From NCBI GenBank assembly GCA_016710095.1, contig JADJLL010000008.1:124001-188000 (forward strand): 64,000 nt of DNA, read 5' to 3'. The DNA comes from Candidatus Eiseniibacteriota bacterium (GTDB lineage Bacteria > Eisenbacteria > RBG-16-71-46). Each line of letters begins with the position of its first letter. The stretch's first letter is position 1. The notes under the pieces were generated by a model. It ran no database searches. It was not told the origin of the DNA and saw nothing but the letters and a program-made list of their open reading frames with translations. The translations under genes and the position numbers were made by a program. This document shows, in pieces, positions 53,297 to 61,718 of the stretch.

Positions 53297-55789
53297 TCAA
53301 TCCCCCAATGCCACGAACGCCCCCCACAACTTCGGATCCGCCCCCCGCCCATTCGTCCGCAACCACGACAGCACGCGCCTCGAAGCCGACTTCACCGCCG
53401 CCGCCGTCGCTTCCCCTCGACCGAAGTGCGCCTCGTATAGCGCCTGCATCCAGATCCGGCTCGCGTCGTCGTCCACCGGCAGCAAGCTCATCACGAGCGT
53501 CCGAACTCCCGCCTGATGCGCCGCGCGCGGCAGCCCGTAGACACCCTCCCAGGTCTGCACCTGTCCCAGCCCGCTCTCGCAGCCCGAGAGCACCAGCCAT
53601 TCGACGCCGTCGAGCCGCATGCCCGCCAGCTCTTCCGCCGTCAGCAGACCGTCCTCCTGCCCGGGGCCCGCGTCGCGCCAGCGGTTCGCGCCCGCGAGCG
53701 CGATGCCCGAGAACACGAGCGGATTGCGCGCGAGCACGTCCGCGGCCGCCGAGCCGTTCGCGCAGCTCTCGCCGAGGAAGAACGCGTGCGTCGCCAAGTG
53801 CACCACGCGGCGGCCCGGGGCGTCGCGCTTGAACGCCGCCTCGCCCGCCGAAGCGCCGCTGTAGAGCGTCACGCGCGAGGTGTCGCGCGCGAAGCGCCGG
53901 CCCAGCGCGGCGACCGCGCGAGCCTCTCCCGAGGACGCCGGCAGCGGCTCGAAGCGCTCCTCGAGGAACGAGCGGCACGACGGCAGCAAGCTGCGCGTGA
54001 CCGGGCGAGCGGCCGCGAGCTGGGATTCCGGCGTGTCGCCGTAGTCCATGCCGCCCAGCGCGAGCACGCCCTCGCCCGTCGCGCGCGCCGGCAGGAACAG
54101 GTCGCGCTCGCTCGCGATCCGGTGCAGCACGAACGGCTCGTCGATCAGCCAGCCGTCGCGCCCGGTGGGCAACGTGTACCAGTTGAGCTTCTGCAGTTCG
54201 CCGTCCGGCACGACGTACACCTGCGTGCGGCCGCGAAGCAGCGGCGCGATCGGGTCCCACATCAGTCCGCGCAGCTTCTGCCCCGCCGCGCGGGCCACGG
54301 GCGAATCGCCGCCCGCGAGCAACGCCTTGCGATACGCCGCGACCGCCGCGTCGAGCGTCTCGGCCGGCGCCAGCTCGACCACGTCCGGCGCGCTCTCGCC
54401 GCCGCGCAGCACGAACGCCGCGTAGGTGTCGCGCGCGATCCAGCCGAGCAGTTTGGAGTCCCTGCGATCGTAGAGCGCGAACCGCGAGTAGCTCACGAGC
54501 ACGCCCTCGGCGCCGATGCGCGCCGAGGCGCCCGCCACCGTGATCGAATCGCCCGCATACGCGCCGGCCGCCGAGCCGACCTCGCGATGACGCAGCACCG
54601 TGCGCAGGCTGTCCCGGCGCGCCGCCTGCTCGCGCGTGTCCGGGGCGCGCAGCGCGGCGAGCACCTGCGTGGCGAGTTCCCGCCGCAGCGTCGCGACCTC
54701 GCGAGCCTCGGCCGAAGTGTCGGACTGCGCGCTCACGCGGGCACGCACGCGCGCGAGCATGGACTCGAGCACGAGCCCGCGGCTCTCGGCCGTCATCTCC
54801 CATGCGCCCGCGCGGCGCTCCGCGCTCGGCGTGTGCGGACGCACCGCCAGCGTCGTCACGAGCCCGAACACGTTCCGCCGATTGGAAGCGAAGCGCAGCG
54901 CGTCCGCGTCGGGCAGCCACGGCGCGGTCTCCTCGATGACCTGGCGGCGCAGGCGGCCGGACTCGCGACCGATCGCGTACGCCGCGGCGTCCTGCCCGCG
55001 CCAGTATTCGAACAGACCGACGCTCTCGCGGATGATCGTGACGTCCTCACGCTCGCCGCTGTCGTTCCGCTCGTACGGCCGGAGCGCGCGCCCGTACCAA
55101 AGCTCGGCGCTCGCCGTGTCGCCCAACGCGCGCGAAAGACGTGCGCAGAGGAAGGCGGGAAAGCTGCACAAGCGGAAGTCGTCACCGTTGTGGTCGGCGT
55201 AGTCCTTCCAGACCGCGATGCCTTCCTGTCGCGCTCCCCGCAGATCGCCGGTTTCGCCGAGCGACTGCGCGAGGTTGATCCGCAGCACGTTCGGATCGTT
55301 CACGAACGTGGTCGGCAGCTTCGCCGAAAGTTCGACGGCGCGACGCCAGCACGCGAGGCCGCGCCGGACACCCGCGGTGTCGCGCGGGGTGAAGCACATG
55401 TTGCCGAGGTCGATCCACGAGTTCACTTCGCGAATGCTGCCCTCGCCGTTCCAGCGTTGCGCGATCGCGAGCGCCTGTTCGAGCACTTCCCGGCCGTGCG
55501 CCCAGCGCGCGAGGAAGTAGTCGATGCGCCCGTTGAAGTAGAACAGGCTCCACGCTCCGGCGAGACCGTCCATGCCGCGCACGCGGAGCGCCGTGCGCAC
55601 GCTGTCGAACTTCTCGGCGGCCGCGGGCAGGCGAGCGGGATCGCGCAGACTGGCGACCGAGCGGCCGAGCGTGAACAGCGAACGCTCGTCGAGCAGCCCG
55701 ACCGCCGCTTCCGCGCGCGCCGCGGCTTCGAACTTGTGCCGTTCGCCGAGCGGCGCGTCCGTGAACGCCTCGAGCGTGCCCTGCAGCAC
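53297..55789 (-). CDS. TPR-CHAT caspase-like protease, C-terminal part after frameshift
   Basis: 830 codons in this frame. The first two thirds is helical TPR-like repeat sequence (GREVLEQALAIAQRWNGEGSIREVNSWIDLGN, GLACWRRAVELSAKL). The C-terminal CHAT domain (about residues 510-830) has the catalytic pair HLATHAFF (His668 of this part) and LSGCESGLG (Cys737). CHAT proteases are separase/caspase relatives. The frame has no convincing own start: the GTG at 55789 is nominal, and the coding signal continues upstream in another frame. Third gene after an ECF sigma and its anti-sigma. Confidence 0.85.
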   Translation of the reverse strand: MLQGTLEAFTDAPLGERHKFEAAARAEAAVGLLDERSLFTLGRSVASLRDPARLPAAAEKFDSVRTALRVRGMDGLAGAWSLFYFNGRIDYFLARWAHGREVLEQALAIAQRWNGEGSIREVNSWIDLGNMCFTPRDTAGVRRGLACWRRAVELSAKLPTTFVNDPNVLRINLAQSLGETGDLRGARQEGIAVWKDYADHNGDDFRLCSFPAFLCARLSRALGDTASAELWYGRALRPYERNDSGEREDVTIIRESVGLFEYWRGQDAAAYAIGRESGRLRRQVIEETAPWLPDADALRFASNRRNVFGLVTTLAVRPHTPSAERRAGAWEMTAESRGLVLESMLARVRARVSAQSDTSAEAREVATLRRELATQVLAALRAPDTREQAARRDSLRTVLRHREVGSAAGAYAGDSITVAGASARIGAEGVLVSYSRFALYDRRDSKLLGWIARDTYAAFVLRGGESAPDVVELAPAETLDAAVAAYRKALLAGGDSPVARAAGQKLRGLMWDPIAPLLRGRTQVYVVPDGELQKLNWYTLPTGRDGWLIDEPFVLHRIASERDLFLPARATGEGVLALGGMDYGDTPESQLAAARPVTRSLLPSCRSFLEERFEPLPASSGEARAVAALGRRFARDTSRVTLYSGASAGEAAFKRDAPGRRVVHLATHAFFLGESCANGSAAADVLARNPLVFSGIALAGANRWRDAGPGQEDGLLTAEELAGMRLDGVEWLVLSGCESGLGQVQTWEGVYGLPRAAHQAGVRTLVMSLLPVDDDASRIWMQALYEAHFGRGEATAAAVKSASRRVLSWLRTNGRGADPKLWGAFVALGD

Positions 55790-55811
55790 CAGCGACTGCG
55801 CGGCCTCGACC

Positions 55812-56531
55812 TTCCTGGCGCGGCGTGGCGACTTCGGCGGCCTTCACCGACGCCGCGAACTGGCGGATCGCCTCGGGCATCTTGGCTTCGGACCACGCGA
55901 GCACCCCCGCGAGCCGCATCTGCCGATGGCGCAGCGGCGCGGCCGCGTCACCGATCGCGCGGGCGATCGAGTCGGCGCGGGCCAGCTCGACGCGCGGCTC
56001 CTCGAGTCCTTCGACCACCGTCGCTTCGACGAGCGCGAGCTGCGCTTCGTAGCGCAGCAGCGGCTCGCGCACACCCGCGGCGTCCATGCGCGCGATCGCG
56101 GCGCGCAGCGACCTGGCCGAGGTGCGCCAAGCGCCGAGCCGGAACTCGATGCGCGCCGCGGCGACGTCCGCGCGCGCGCGCGTGAGCGCGTCGGCGTGCG
56201 CGGCTTCGAGCGCGGCGCGCACGCGTGCCGGGCGCCACGTCCACGTGGTGTCGCACATGCCCGGCGCTTCGACGCGCGCGAGCAGCCGCGCGTACTCGAG
56301 CTCCGTGCCGGCGCTCGTGACCGGAGCGTCGGGAGCCGAAGGCGCCGGCGTTCCGGCAAGCACGCTCTCGGCGGCGGCGAAGTTCCGCGCGCTCACGAGG
56401 CCCAGCGCCGTCGCGGCGGCGCCGGAGGGCGCGAAACGCGCCGCGTTCGCAGGCGTGGGGCCCGCGAACGCGGCGAAGCTGGCGATCAGGAGCGCAGTGA
56501 GGGAAGCGACTCGACGGCCGGTCGGGGGCAT
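55812..56531 (-). pseudogene. N-terminal part of the TPR-CHAT gene, split by a frameshift
   Basis: About 240 codons from ATG 56531 (MPPTGRRVASLTALLIASFAAFA), a clear signal peptide, so the product is exported. TPR-like helices follow (ALEAAHADALTRARADVAAARIEFRLGAWRTSARSLRAAIARMD, FAASVKAAEVATPRQ). Near 55812-55825 protein-like sequence jumps to the next frame (KVEAAQSLVLQGTLEAF), consistent with one extra or two missing bases. Restored, the gene would encode about 1,075 residues. It may be a sequencing error, a real mutation or, less likely, programmed frameshifting. It begins 34 nt after the anti-sigma stop. Confidence 0.75.
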
Positions 56532-56565
56532 CCGTGCCTCTCGGAAAGAAGTTCGGGGCCTGGCT

Positions 56566-57480
56566 TCAGTGCTGCTTCGAGACTTCGAGTGCGTACTCGC
56601 GTGATTCCGCGCCGGTGGTTTCGTCGATCCAGGCGACGCGCAGCACGAGCGTACCCGCACGCAAGCGTTCGGCGGGAATCCGGATACCCGCCGGGGCAAG
56701 GGCGCTCGCCGCCGGCATCTCGTCGCGCCAGAGCACGCCACCGTTCGCGTCGCGCAGCTCGGTCACGACCTTGGTCGAGCCGTCGAGGAAGAGCGCTGGC
56801 AATGTGAAGGGCACGATCGTCGCGCCGCTCGGTAGGTCGACACGGGCGGCCTTCGTGCTGCCCTGGGCGCCGCGAAGCGCGCCGTCGAGCGAGACCGGGG
56901 CCATCGCGACCGCGACCGGTTCCGCGGAAGGCGCCTGTGCGATCGGCGCGCGCGGCGCGCCGGCGGGCGGCGTGACGGACTCGGAGGGCTGCCGCACCTC
57001 CGGCTGCACGGCGACACCCGACTCCGGCGCGCGCGGCGGATTCATGAAGACGAAGACGAGCAGGACCGCGGCAAGTCCGCCCGCGAACGCCCACACGAGC
57101 CCCGCGTTGTGGTTCGCCGGAGCCGGCGCGCCCTCGCGCGCGGGCGCCGCATTCGCGGCGGCGTGCCCGCCGAGCACGCGCGCGTCCTCGCGGCACTCCT
57201 CGCAGCGCTCGAGATGACGTTCCACGAGCGCGCGATCGGACGCGGCGAGCGATTCGGGCTTCGAGGCCCACGCCGACAACAGCCGCACGGTGGCGTGTCC
57301 CGAGCCGTCCCACCAATCGGTACGGCGCGCACGCGCCTGCGCGAGCAACGTTCCGCAGGCGCCGCACTCGCGCGCGTGCGCCTCGATCAGCGCGCACTGC
57401 TGTTCGTCGAGAACGTCGAGCAGGTAGTCGCTCAGGAGCGCGGGAAAGCGCGCATGCTGGTCGCGATAGGATTCGTTCAT
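56566..57480 (-). CDS. Membrane anti-sigma factor with two zinc-finger motifs and large outer domain
   Basis: 304 aa. Cytoplasmic part with two anti-sigma-type motifs, HARECGACGTLL (residues about 35-46) and HLERCEEC (about 88-95). One TM helix (about 128-147, LVWAFAGGLAAVLLVFVFM), a Pro/Ala-rich linker, and about 110 residues of beta-rich extracytoplasmic domain (GATIVPFTLPALFLDGSTKVVTELRDANGGVLWRDE...GTLVLRVAWIDE). It overlaps the sigma gene by 4 nt. The exported CHAT protease encoded next could cleave its outer domain; this is inference. Confidence 0.82.
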   Translation of the reverse strand: MNESYRDQHARFPALLSDYLLDVLDEQQCALIEAHARECGACGTLLAQARARRTDWWDGSGHATVRLLSAWASKPESLAASDRALVERHLERCEECREDARVLGGHAAANAAPAREGAPAPANHNAGLVWAFAGGLAAVLLVFVFMNPPRAPESGVAVQPEVRQPSESVTPPAGAPRAPIAQAPSAEPVAVAMAPVSLDGALRGAQGSTKAARVDLPSGATIVPFTLPALFLDGSTKVVTELRDANGGVLWRDEMPAASALAPAGIRIPAERLRAGTLVLRVAWIDETTGAESREYALEVSKQH

Positions 57481-58037
57481 GCCTCACCTCCGGGCCGGTT
57501 CCACGGGAACTCCCCGCGACCGATGGCGTCACGCAGACGCTTCATGCAGCGCGACCAACGCTGAAGCAGCGCGACGTGCGACTGGCCGGTCGTTCCGGCC
57601 AGCTGCTTGAAGTCGACGCCGGCTGCGCGGGCCTCGGCCAGTTCCACGCAGGGCGCCTGATGCATGCGGAAGTACTCGAGAATGAGGAACGCGCGCGCCT
57701 CGACCGCTTCTTCGATCGCGAGCAGCTCCCTTCGCGTGGAGTCATCGAGCGTCACGGCATGCTCCTCGAGCACCGGCTGCGTCGGGGGTCGCCGAGAACG
57801 CGTGCGCATGCTGCTGACGGCCGCGCGTCGCGCGATCACCGCCACGAGCCCTTCCATCGACACCGGCGCGCCGGACCGCTCGAGAAAACGCACCAGGCTC
57901 AACAGCACGTCCTGGGTGACGTCCTCGATGTCCGCGCTCTCCCAACCGCGCAGATGAAATGACAATCTGCGTCGTACGGTTGTCAGGATTTCCGCCCAAT
58001 CGAATCCCCCGAGTGAGGGATCGTGATACTCGGCCAT
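57477..58037 (-). CDS. ECF-like RNA polymerase sigma factor
   Basis: 186 aa. Region 2-like WESADIEDVTQDVLLSLVRFLERSG...GLVAVIARRAAVSSMRTRSR and region 4-like LAEARAAGVDFKQLAGTTGQSHVALLQRWSRCMKRLRDAI. The sequence is more divergent than the sigma at 44219-44815, but the architecture and the zinc-finger partner support the call. Heads the sigma/anti-sigma/CHAT unit. No clear -35/-10 match upstream. Confidence 0.82.
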   Translation of the reverse strand: MAEYHDPSLGGFDWAEILTTVRRRLSFHLRGWESADIEDVTQDVLLSLVRFLERSGAPVSMEGLVAVIARRAAVSSMRTRSRRPPTQPVLEEHAVTLDDSTRRELLAIEEAVEARAFLILEYFRMHQAPCVELAEARAAGVDFKQLAGTTGQSHVALLQRWSRCMKRLRDAIGRGEFPWNRPGGEA

Positions 58038-58387
58038 GTCCTATCGTTCGGCTGGCCCGTGCGGTTCGGGCGCGGGAGGCACTACTCGAGGGGCTGCAGA
58101 CAAGGATGTCGATGCCTGCCGGGGGAGCAGACCCGCACACTATTCGGACCTCTCGGTTCGAGCAAGGCATACCATTTCCTCCGACCACTAAGTCGCCGGA
58201 ATAGATTTCATGTGACATCCCCTGTCATACGAAACGAGGTCGAGCGACTAGGAAGGTGAGACCCTCGCAGACCGCGCGACTCCGGCCGGAGTGCATCCAT
58301 GCCTCCCGGTCCGGCGCCCGTGGTCCGGTCGGTGCAGCGGGCGCAGGTCGTCTTCGAGTTATTTCGGGGGAAAGGCTCGTCTGATGA

Positions 58388-58415
58388 TCGGCGGACCCGC
58401 ATCCAGGTCCGCCGA
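58388..58415. promoter_or_regulatory. Hairpin in 488-nt divergent spacer
   Basis: TCGGCGGACC and GGTCCGCCGA form a perfect 10-bp stem with an 8-nt loop, 111 nt before the gene at 58526. The spacer 58038-58525 has no visible gene. A short TGACA-5-TGTCA repeat at 58213-58227 is the only other symmetrical element. Role unknown. Confidence 0.4.
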
Positions 58416-58525
58416 GCGGCCACTACTGCTGGTCGTCCAGGCGTCCGCTGCTTCGTCCGTCCCGCCGCGAGGGTCCCGGCGGGAGGGCTTTGCGCCCGAG
58501 GGGCGCTCCCCTATCTTCGGGCCAC

Positions 58526-59287
58526 ATGTCCGACCCCACTCCCGCTCCGCCCGACGCGCCCGCCGCCGCGACTCCGGTCTCGGAGTTCGAGCGCCGCCTC
58601 GAATGGTCCGCGATCTCGACCTTCGTGTTCATCGCCATTCTCCTGGCGCTGCTCGGTATGGGGCTCTCGTCGCTCTTCATGAAGCCGTGGCACCCCGTGG
58701 GGCTGGGTGACGACCCGGACGTGGTCGCGGCCGCCGCGCTGCTCGCCGGACCGGCGAGCGCCACGACGAACGGGCTGCGCTGGAGCGCGGCCGCGCTGGG
58801 CGGCGAAGTTTCCGACGGCGCCCCGGGCACCGACCTGACGCGCCGCGCCTCGGCCGCACGGCAGAAGTTCGAGGCCGCGCACGCGCGCCATCGCCGCGAC
58901 CCGCGCCCGCTCGCGGGGATCGCGGCGCTCGAGATGATCGCGCACGACTACGCGAAGGCGGCCGGGCACTACCGGCGCGCGTGCGAAGCCGCGCCGCGCT
59001 ACGGCGAAGGCCGGCTCGGCGCCGGCGTCGCGCTCGCGCTGCAGGCCGACCGCACGCCGGAGACGTGGCAGTCGCGCGCGCTGCGGCTCCAGGCGATCGC
59101 CGAGTTCGCGATGGTGGACTCCACGCTCGCCGAGTACCCGCTCGCGACCTACAACCGCGCGCTCGTGCTGCGCGACGCCGACCGCCCCGCGGACGCGGCG
59201 TTCTGGGCGGGGCGCTACCTCGCGCGCGACGGCTCGAGCGCGTGGGCGGAGCGCATGCGCGCGATCGCGGGAACGCCGGCGCGCTGA
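58526..59287 (+). CDS. Single-span membrane protein with TPR-like tail
   Basis: 253 aa from ATG 58526. TM helix at about residues 30-55 (ISTFVFIAILLALLGMGLSSLF), then a helical periplasmic part with TPR-like spacing (RPLAGIAALEMIAHDYAKAAGHYRRACEAAPRYGEGRLGAGVALAL...YPLATYNRALVLRDADRPADAAFWAGRYLA). Possibly a scaffold. No catalytic motif seen. Monocistronic, convergent with sppA. Confidence 0.75.
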   Translation: MSDPTPAPPDAPAAATPVSEFERRLEWSAISTFVFIAILLALLGMGLSSLFMKPWHPVGLGDDPDVVAAAALLAGPASATTNGLRWSAAALGGEVSDGAPGTDLTRRASAARQKFEAAHARHRRDPRPLAGIAALEMIAHDYAKAAGHYRRACEAAPRYGEGRLGAGVALALQADRTPETWQSRALRLQAIAEFAMVDSTLAEYPLATYNRALVLRDADRPADAAFWAGRYLARDGSSAWAERMRAIAGTPAR

Positions 59288-59294
59288 ACGCCTC

Positions 59295-59312
59295 GCCGGC
59301 TCGAAAGCCGGC
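59295..59312. terminator. Hairpin between convergent genes
   Basis: GCCGGCT-CGAA-AGCCGGC lies between stops at 59287 (plus) and 59322 (minus). There is no T tract, so it is called on position. Confidence 0.4.
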
Positions 59313-59321
59313 CCGGAAGCG

Positions 59322-60305
59322 TCAGTCCGCGACCCACTCCCACGCCGCGTCGTCGCGCACCTGCGCGCCGCGCCAGTCGGGCATGCGCGTCTCGCGCAGG
59401 ATCGCGCCGCGCACCCAGCCGCCGAACGCGCGCTCGAGCAGCGAACCGCGCGGCCGGCGGAACTCGCGCAGCCGGATCTTCTCGTAGCGCGAAACGCCCG
59501 CGCGCTCGCGCGCGTCCGCGAGCGCCGCGTCGAGACCGCCGATCGCGTCGACCAGTCCGCGCTCCAGCGCGTCGTCGCCGAACCACACGCGGCCCTGCGC
59601 GATCTCCTCGACGCGCTCGGGCGACAGCTTGCGTCCTTCCGCGACGCGCGCCTTGAACGCGGCGTAGCTGCGGCCGATCGCGGAATCCGCGGCGGCCTGC
59701 ATGGCGGGCGACCAGTCGCGCGCGGTCGAGAACCCGCCCATGTACTCGCCGCGGTCGAAGTCTTCCTGCCGCACGTGCTGCTTCGCGTACGCGCCCTCGA
59801 ACGAGGGCTTCACGTAGAGCACGCCGATCGAGCCCGTCGCGGTGTGACGGTCGGCGTAGATGCGGTCGGCGTGCATGGCGATGTAGTAACCGCCGCTCGC
59901 CGCGACCGAGCCCATGGACACGATCAGCGGCTTGCCGGTCTCGCGCTTGAGCCGGACGATCGCGTGATCGATCAGGTTGCTCGCGACGACCGAGCCGCCC
60001 GGGCTCTCGACGCGCATCACGACCACCTTCACCTCGCGCGCACGGAACGCACGCTCGAGCTGTGCGATCAGCGTTTCGCTGCCGAGCACGGCGCCGCTCA
60101 CGATGCCGCCGCCGCTGCGCCCTTCCTCGATGCCGCCGGTCGCGTAGACGACCGCGATCGGCGTGCGCTCGGTCCACGTGACGCGCGCGCGCTCCACGCG
60201 CGACAGCTCCACCGAACGCGGCTTTTCGCCGAGGCCGGAGAGCTTGCCCGCTTCGCGCCATGCGTCGTCGCGATAGGCGACGCCGTCGAGCAGGCCCGCA
60301 TCCAC
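59322..60305 (-). CDS. sppA: SppA (S49 peptidase), C-terminal catalytic half after frameshift
   Basis: 327 codons in this frame. Contains the S49 core: VVVMRVESPGGSVVASNLIDHAI and the nucleophile region MGSVAASGGYYIAMHADRIYADRHTATGSIGVLY (Ser137 of this part). The nominal GTG start at 60305 has no start context, and the coding signal continues from the upstream frame. SppA cleaves leftover signal peptides at the membrane and needs both halves: Ser here, Lys in the N-terminal half. Confidence 0.85.
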   Translation of the reverse strand: MDAGLLDGVAYRDDAWREAGKLSGLGEKPRSVELSRVERARVTWTERTPIAVVYATGGIEEGRSGGGIVSGAVLGSETLIAQLERAFRAREVKVVVMRVESPGGSVVASNLIDHAIVRLKRETGKPLIVSMGSVAASGGYYIAMHADRIYADRHTATGSIGVLYVKPSFEGAYAKQHVRQEDFDRGEYMGGFSTARDWSPAMQAAADSAIGRSYAAFKARVAEGRKLSPERVEEIAQGRVWFGDDALERGLVDAIGGLDAALADARERAGVSRYEKIRLREFRRPRGSLLERAFGGWVRGAILRETRMPDWRGAQVRDDAAWEWVAD

Positions 60306-61707
60306 CGAGGTCCGCCGACGTCCAGCCGCGGCCGTCGAGGACGTGCGCGAAGCGCTCGCGCCCGATCTTGCGCGACGCGGCGACCGAGCGCAGGAACAGT
60401 TCCTGGCGCTGGTCGAGCGTGCGCTGGATCACGATCGAGTCCGGCGCCGGCGTGCGATCCACGCTGTAGTTGCGGTACGCCGACTTGAACGCGCCGACGC
60501 TCGCGCGGTCCATGCGGACGCCGTAGCGCTCGAGCATCTCGCGGTAGTAGCGGCGCTCGGTGCGCAGGCCGAGTCCGGCGAAGATCGCCTCCTCGGACGC
60601 GAACGCGCGCGTGCACGCGCTGGCGAGGTACAGGTCGCCGCGGCCGCCGCCCGATTCGAGCGACGCGACCACGGGCTTGCCGGCGTCGCGCAGCTTCTCG
60701 ATGCGCGGTCGCAGTTCTTCGAGCTGCGCCATGCCCGCGACGCCCTGCAGGTCGAGCATCACGCCGCGCGTGAGCGGGTCCTCGAGCGCGCGGTCGAGCT
60801 GCGAGGCCACCGAGCGGCTTCCCACCGTGGACACGTCGCCCATCAGCGAGCCACCCGCGGCTTCGTCGGCGAGGATGCCGCCCGCGCGCACGTACGCCAC
60901 GCGGCGGTCGCCGCGCGAGGTGAAGCGCGTTCGCTCTTCGCCCGAATGCGCGGACACCGCCCAGCGCTCGTTGGTCTTGTCGCCGTCGCGCATCGCGCCC
61001 GAGTTCGACGTCGCGCCGCGCAGGCCGCGCAGCGTGACGCCCATGCGCCATTCGTCGTGGCCGCGCGTGGCGACCGCGAGCGCGAGCCCGTCGATCGGCT
61101 CGCACTCGAGTCCGACGCGTGTGCGCGCCCACGCGCGCGGTTCGTCCTCGCGCGCCGAAAGGTCGGCGGTCAGCGTGAGCCGCGTGCCGCGCCCGTGCGC
61201 ATGCGCGCGATCGAACGCGAGCGGACGCACGGCGATCGCCGTCGTCCATTCGCGAGCGAGCCGCGCCCCGTAAGGCTTCGGCTCGAACGCGTGATCGACT
61301 TCGCCCGCGAGCGAGAGCCACGCCACCGGGCGCGAGAGCGCCGAGAAGCGATGATCGCCGCGGCGCGTGCCGAACTCCGACACGCGGTAGCCCGACCAGC
61401 CGAAACGCAGCGCGTCGCCGCCGCCGCCGAGCGCCATGCCCCACGTGCGGCGATGACCGGGTGAGTCCTGCACGTACGCGCCGAAGCCGCCGGCGTACGC
61501 CTGCGTGGCGAATCCTTCGCGGCGACCGTCGAGCCCCGACCATTCGAGGCGCCACTCGGCGTCGTGACGGGTGGACAGCGCCGCGGGCAGGAACTGCGCG
61601 GCGCGCGCGTCGTCGAGCGTGGCGATCGAGTAGTCGGCGACCGAAGACTGCGCGAACGCCGGGGCGGCGCTCGCAACCAGCGCGAGCGCGAGCACGAAAG
61701 TGCGCAT
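60306..61707 (-). pseudogene. sppA: SppA N-terminal half with beta-rich extension, frameshifted
   Basis: About 467 codons from ATG 61707 (MRTFVLALALVASAAPAFAQ), a cleavable signal peptide. Residues 22-265 form a beta-rich domain of alternating short strands (RTWGMALGGGGDALRFGWSGYRV, LALAVATRGHDEWRMGVTLRGL) unlike SppA and reminiscent of an outer-membrane barrel fragment. Residues 266-467 are the S49 N-terminal domain with catalytic Lys408 in VGAFKSAYRNY. Continuity breaks at about 60306 (HVLDGRGWTSADL to DAGLLDGVAYRD), consistent with one extra or two missing bases. Restored length is about 795 aa. It follows the nth-like gene by 11 nt. Confidence 0.75.
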
Positions 61708-61718
61708 GGCGAATCCTG

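Noticed and set aside
53131..53352. Small frame encoding LLHRLTLR-type repeats
   Set aside because: The repetition comes from the 32-nt tandem DNA repeat read in shifting frames, not from a protein repeat.
58213..58227. TGACA-TCCCC-TGTCA repeat as a sigma/anti-sigma operator
   Set aside because: The arms are only 5 bp and the site is 175 nt from the nearest start; too weak to call.
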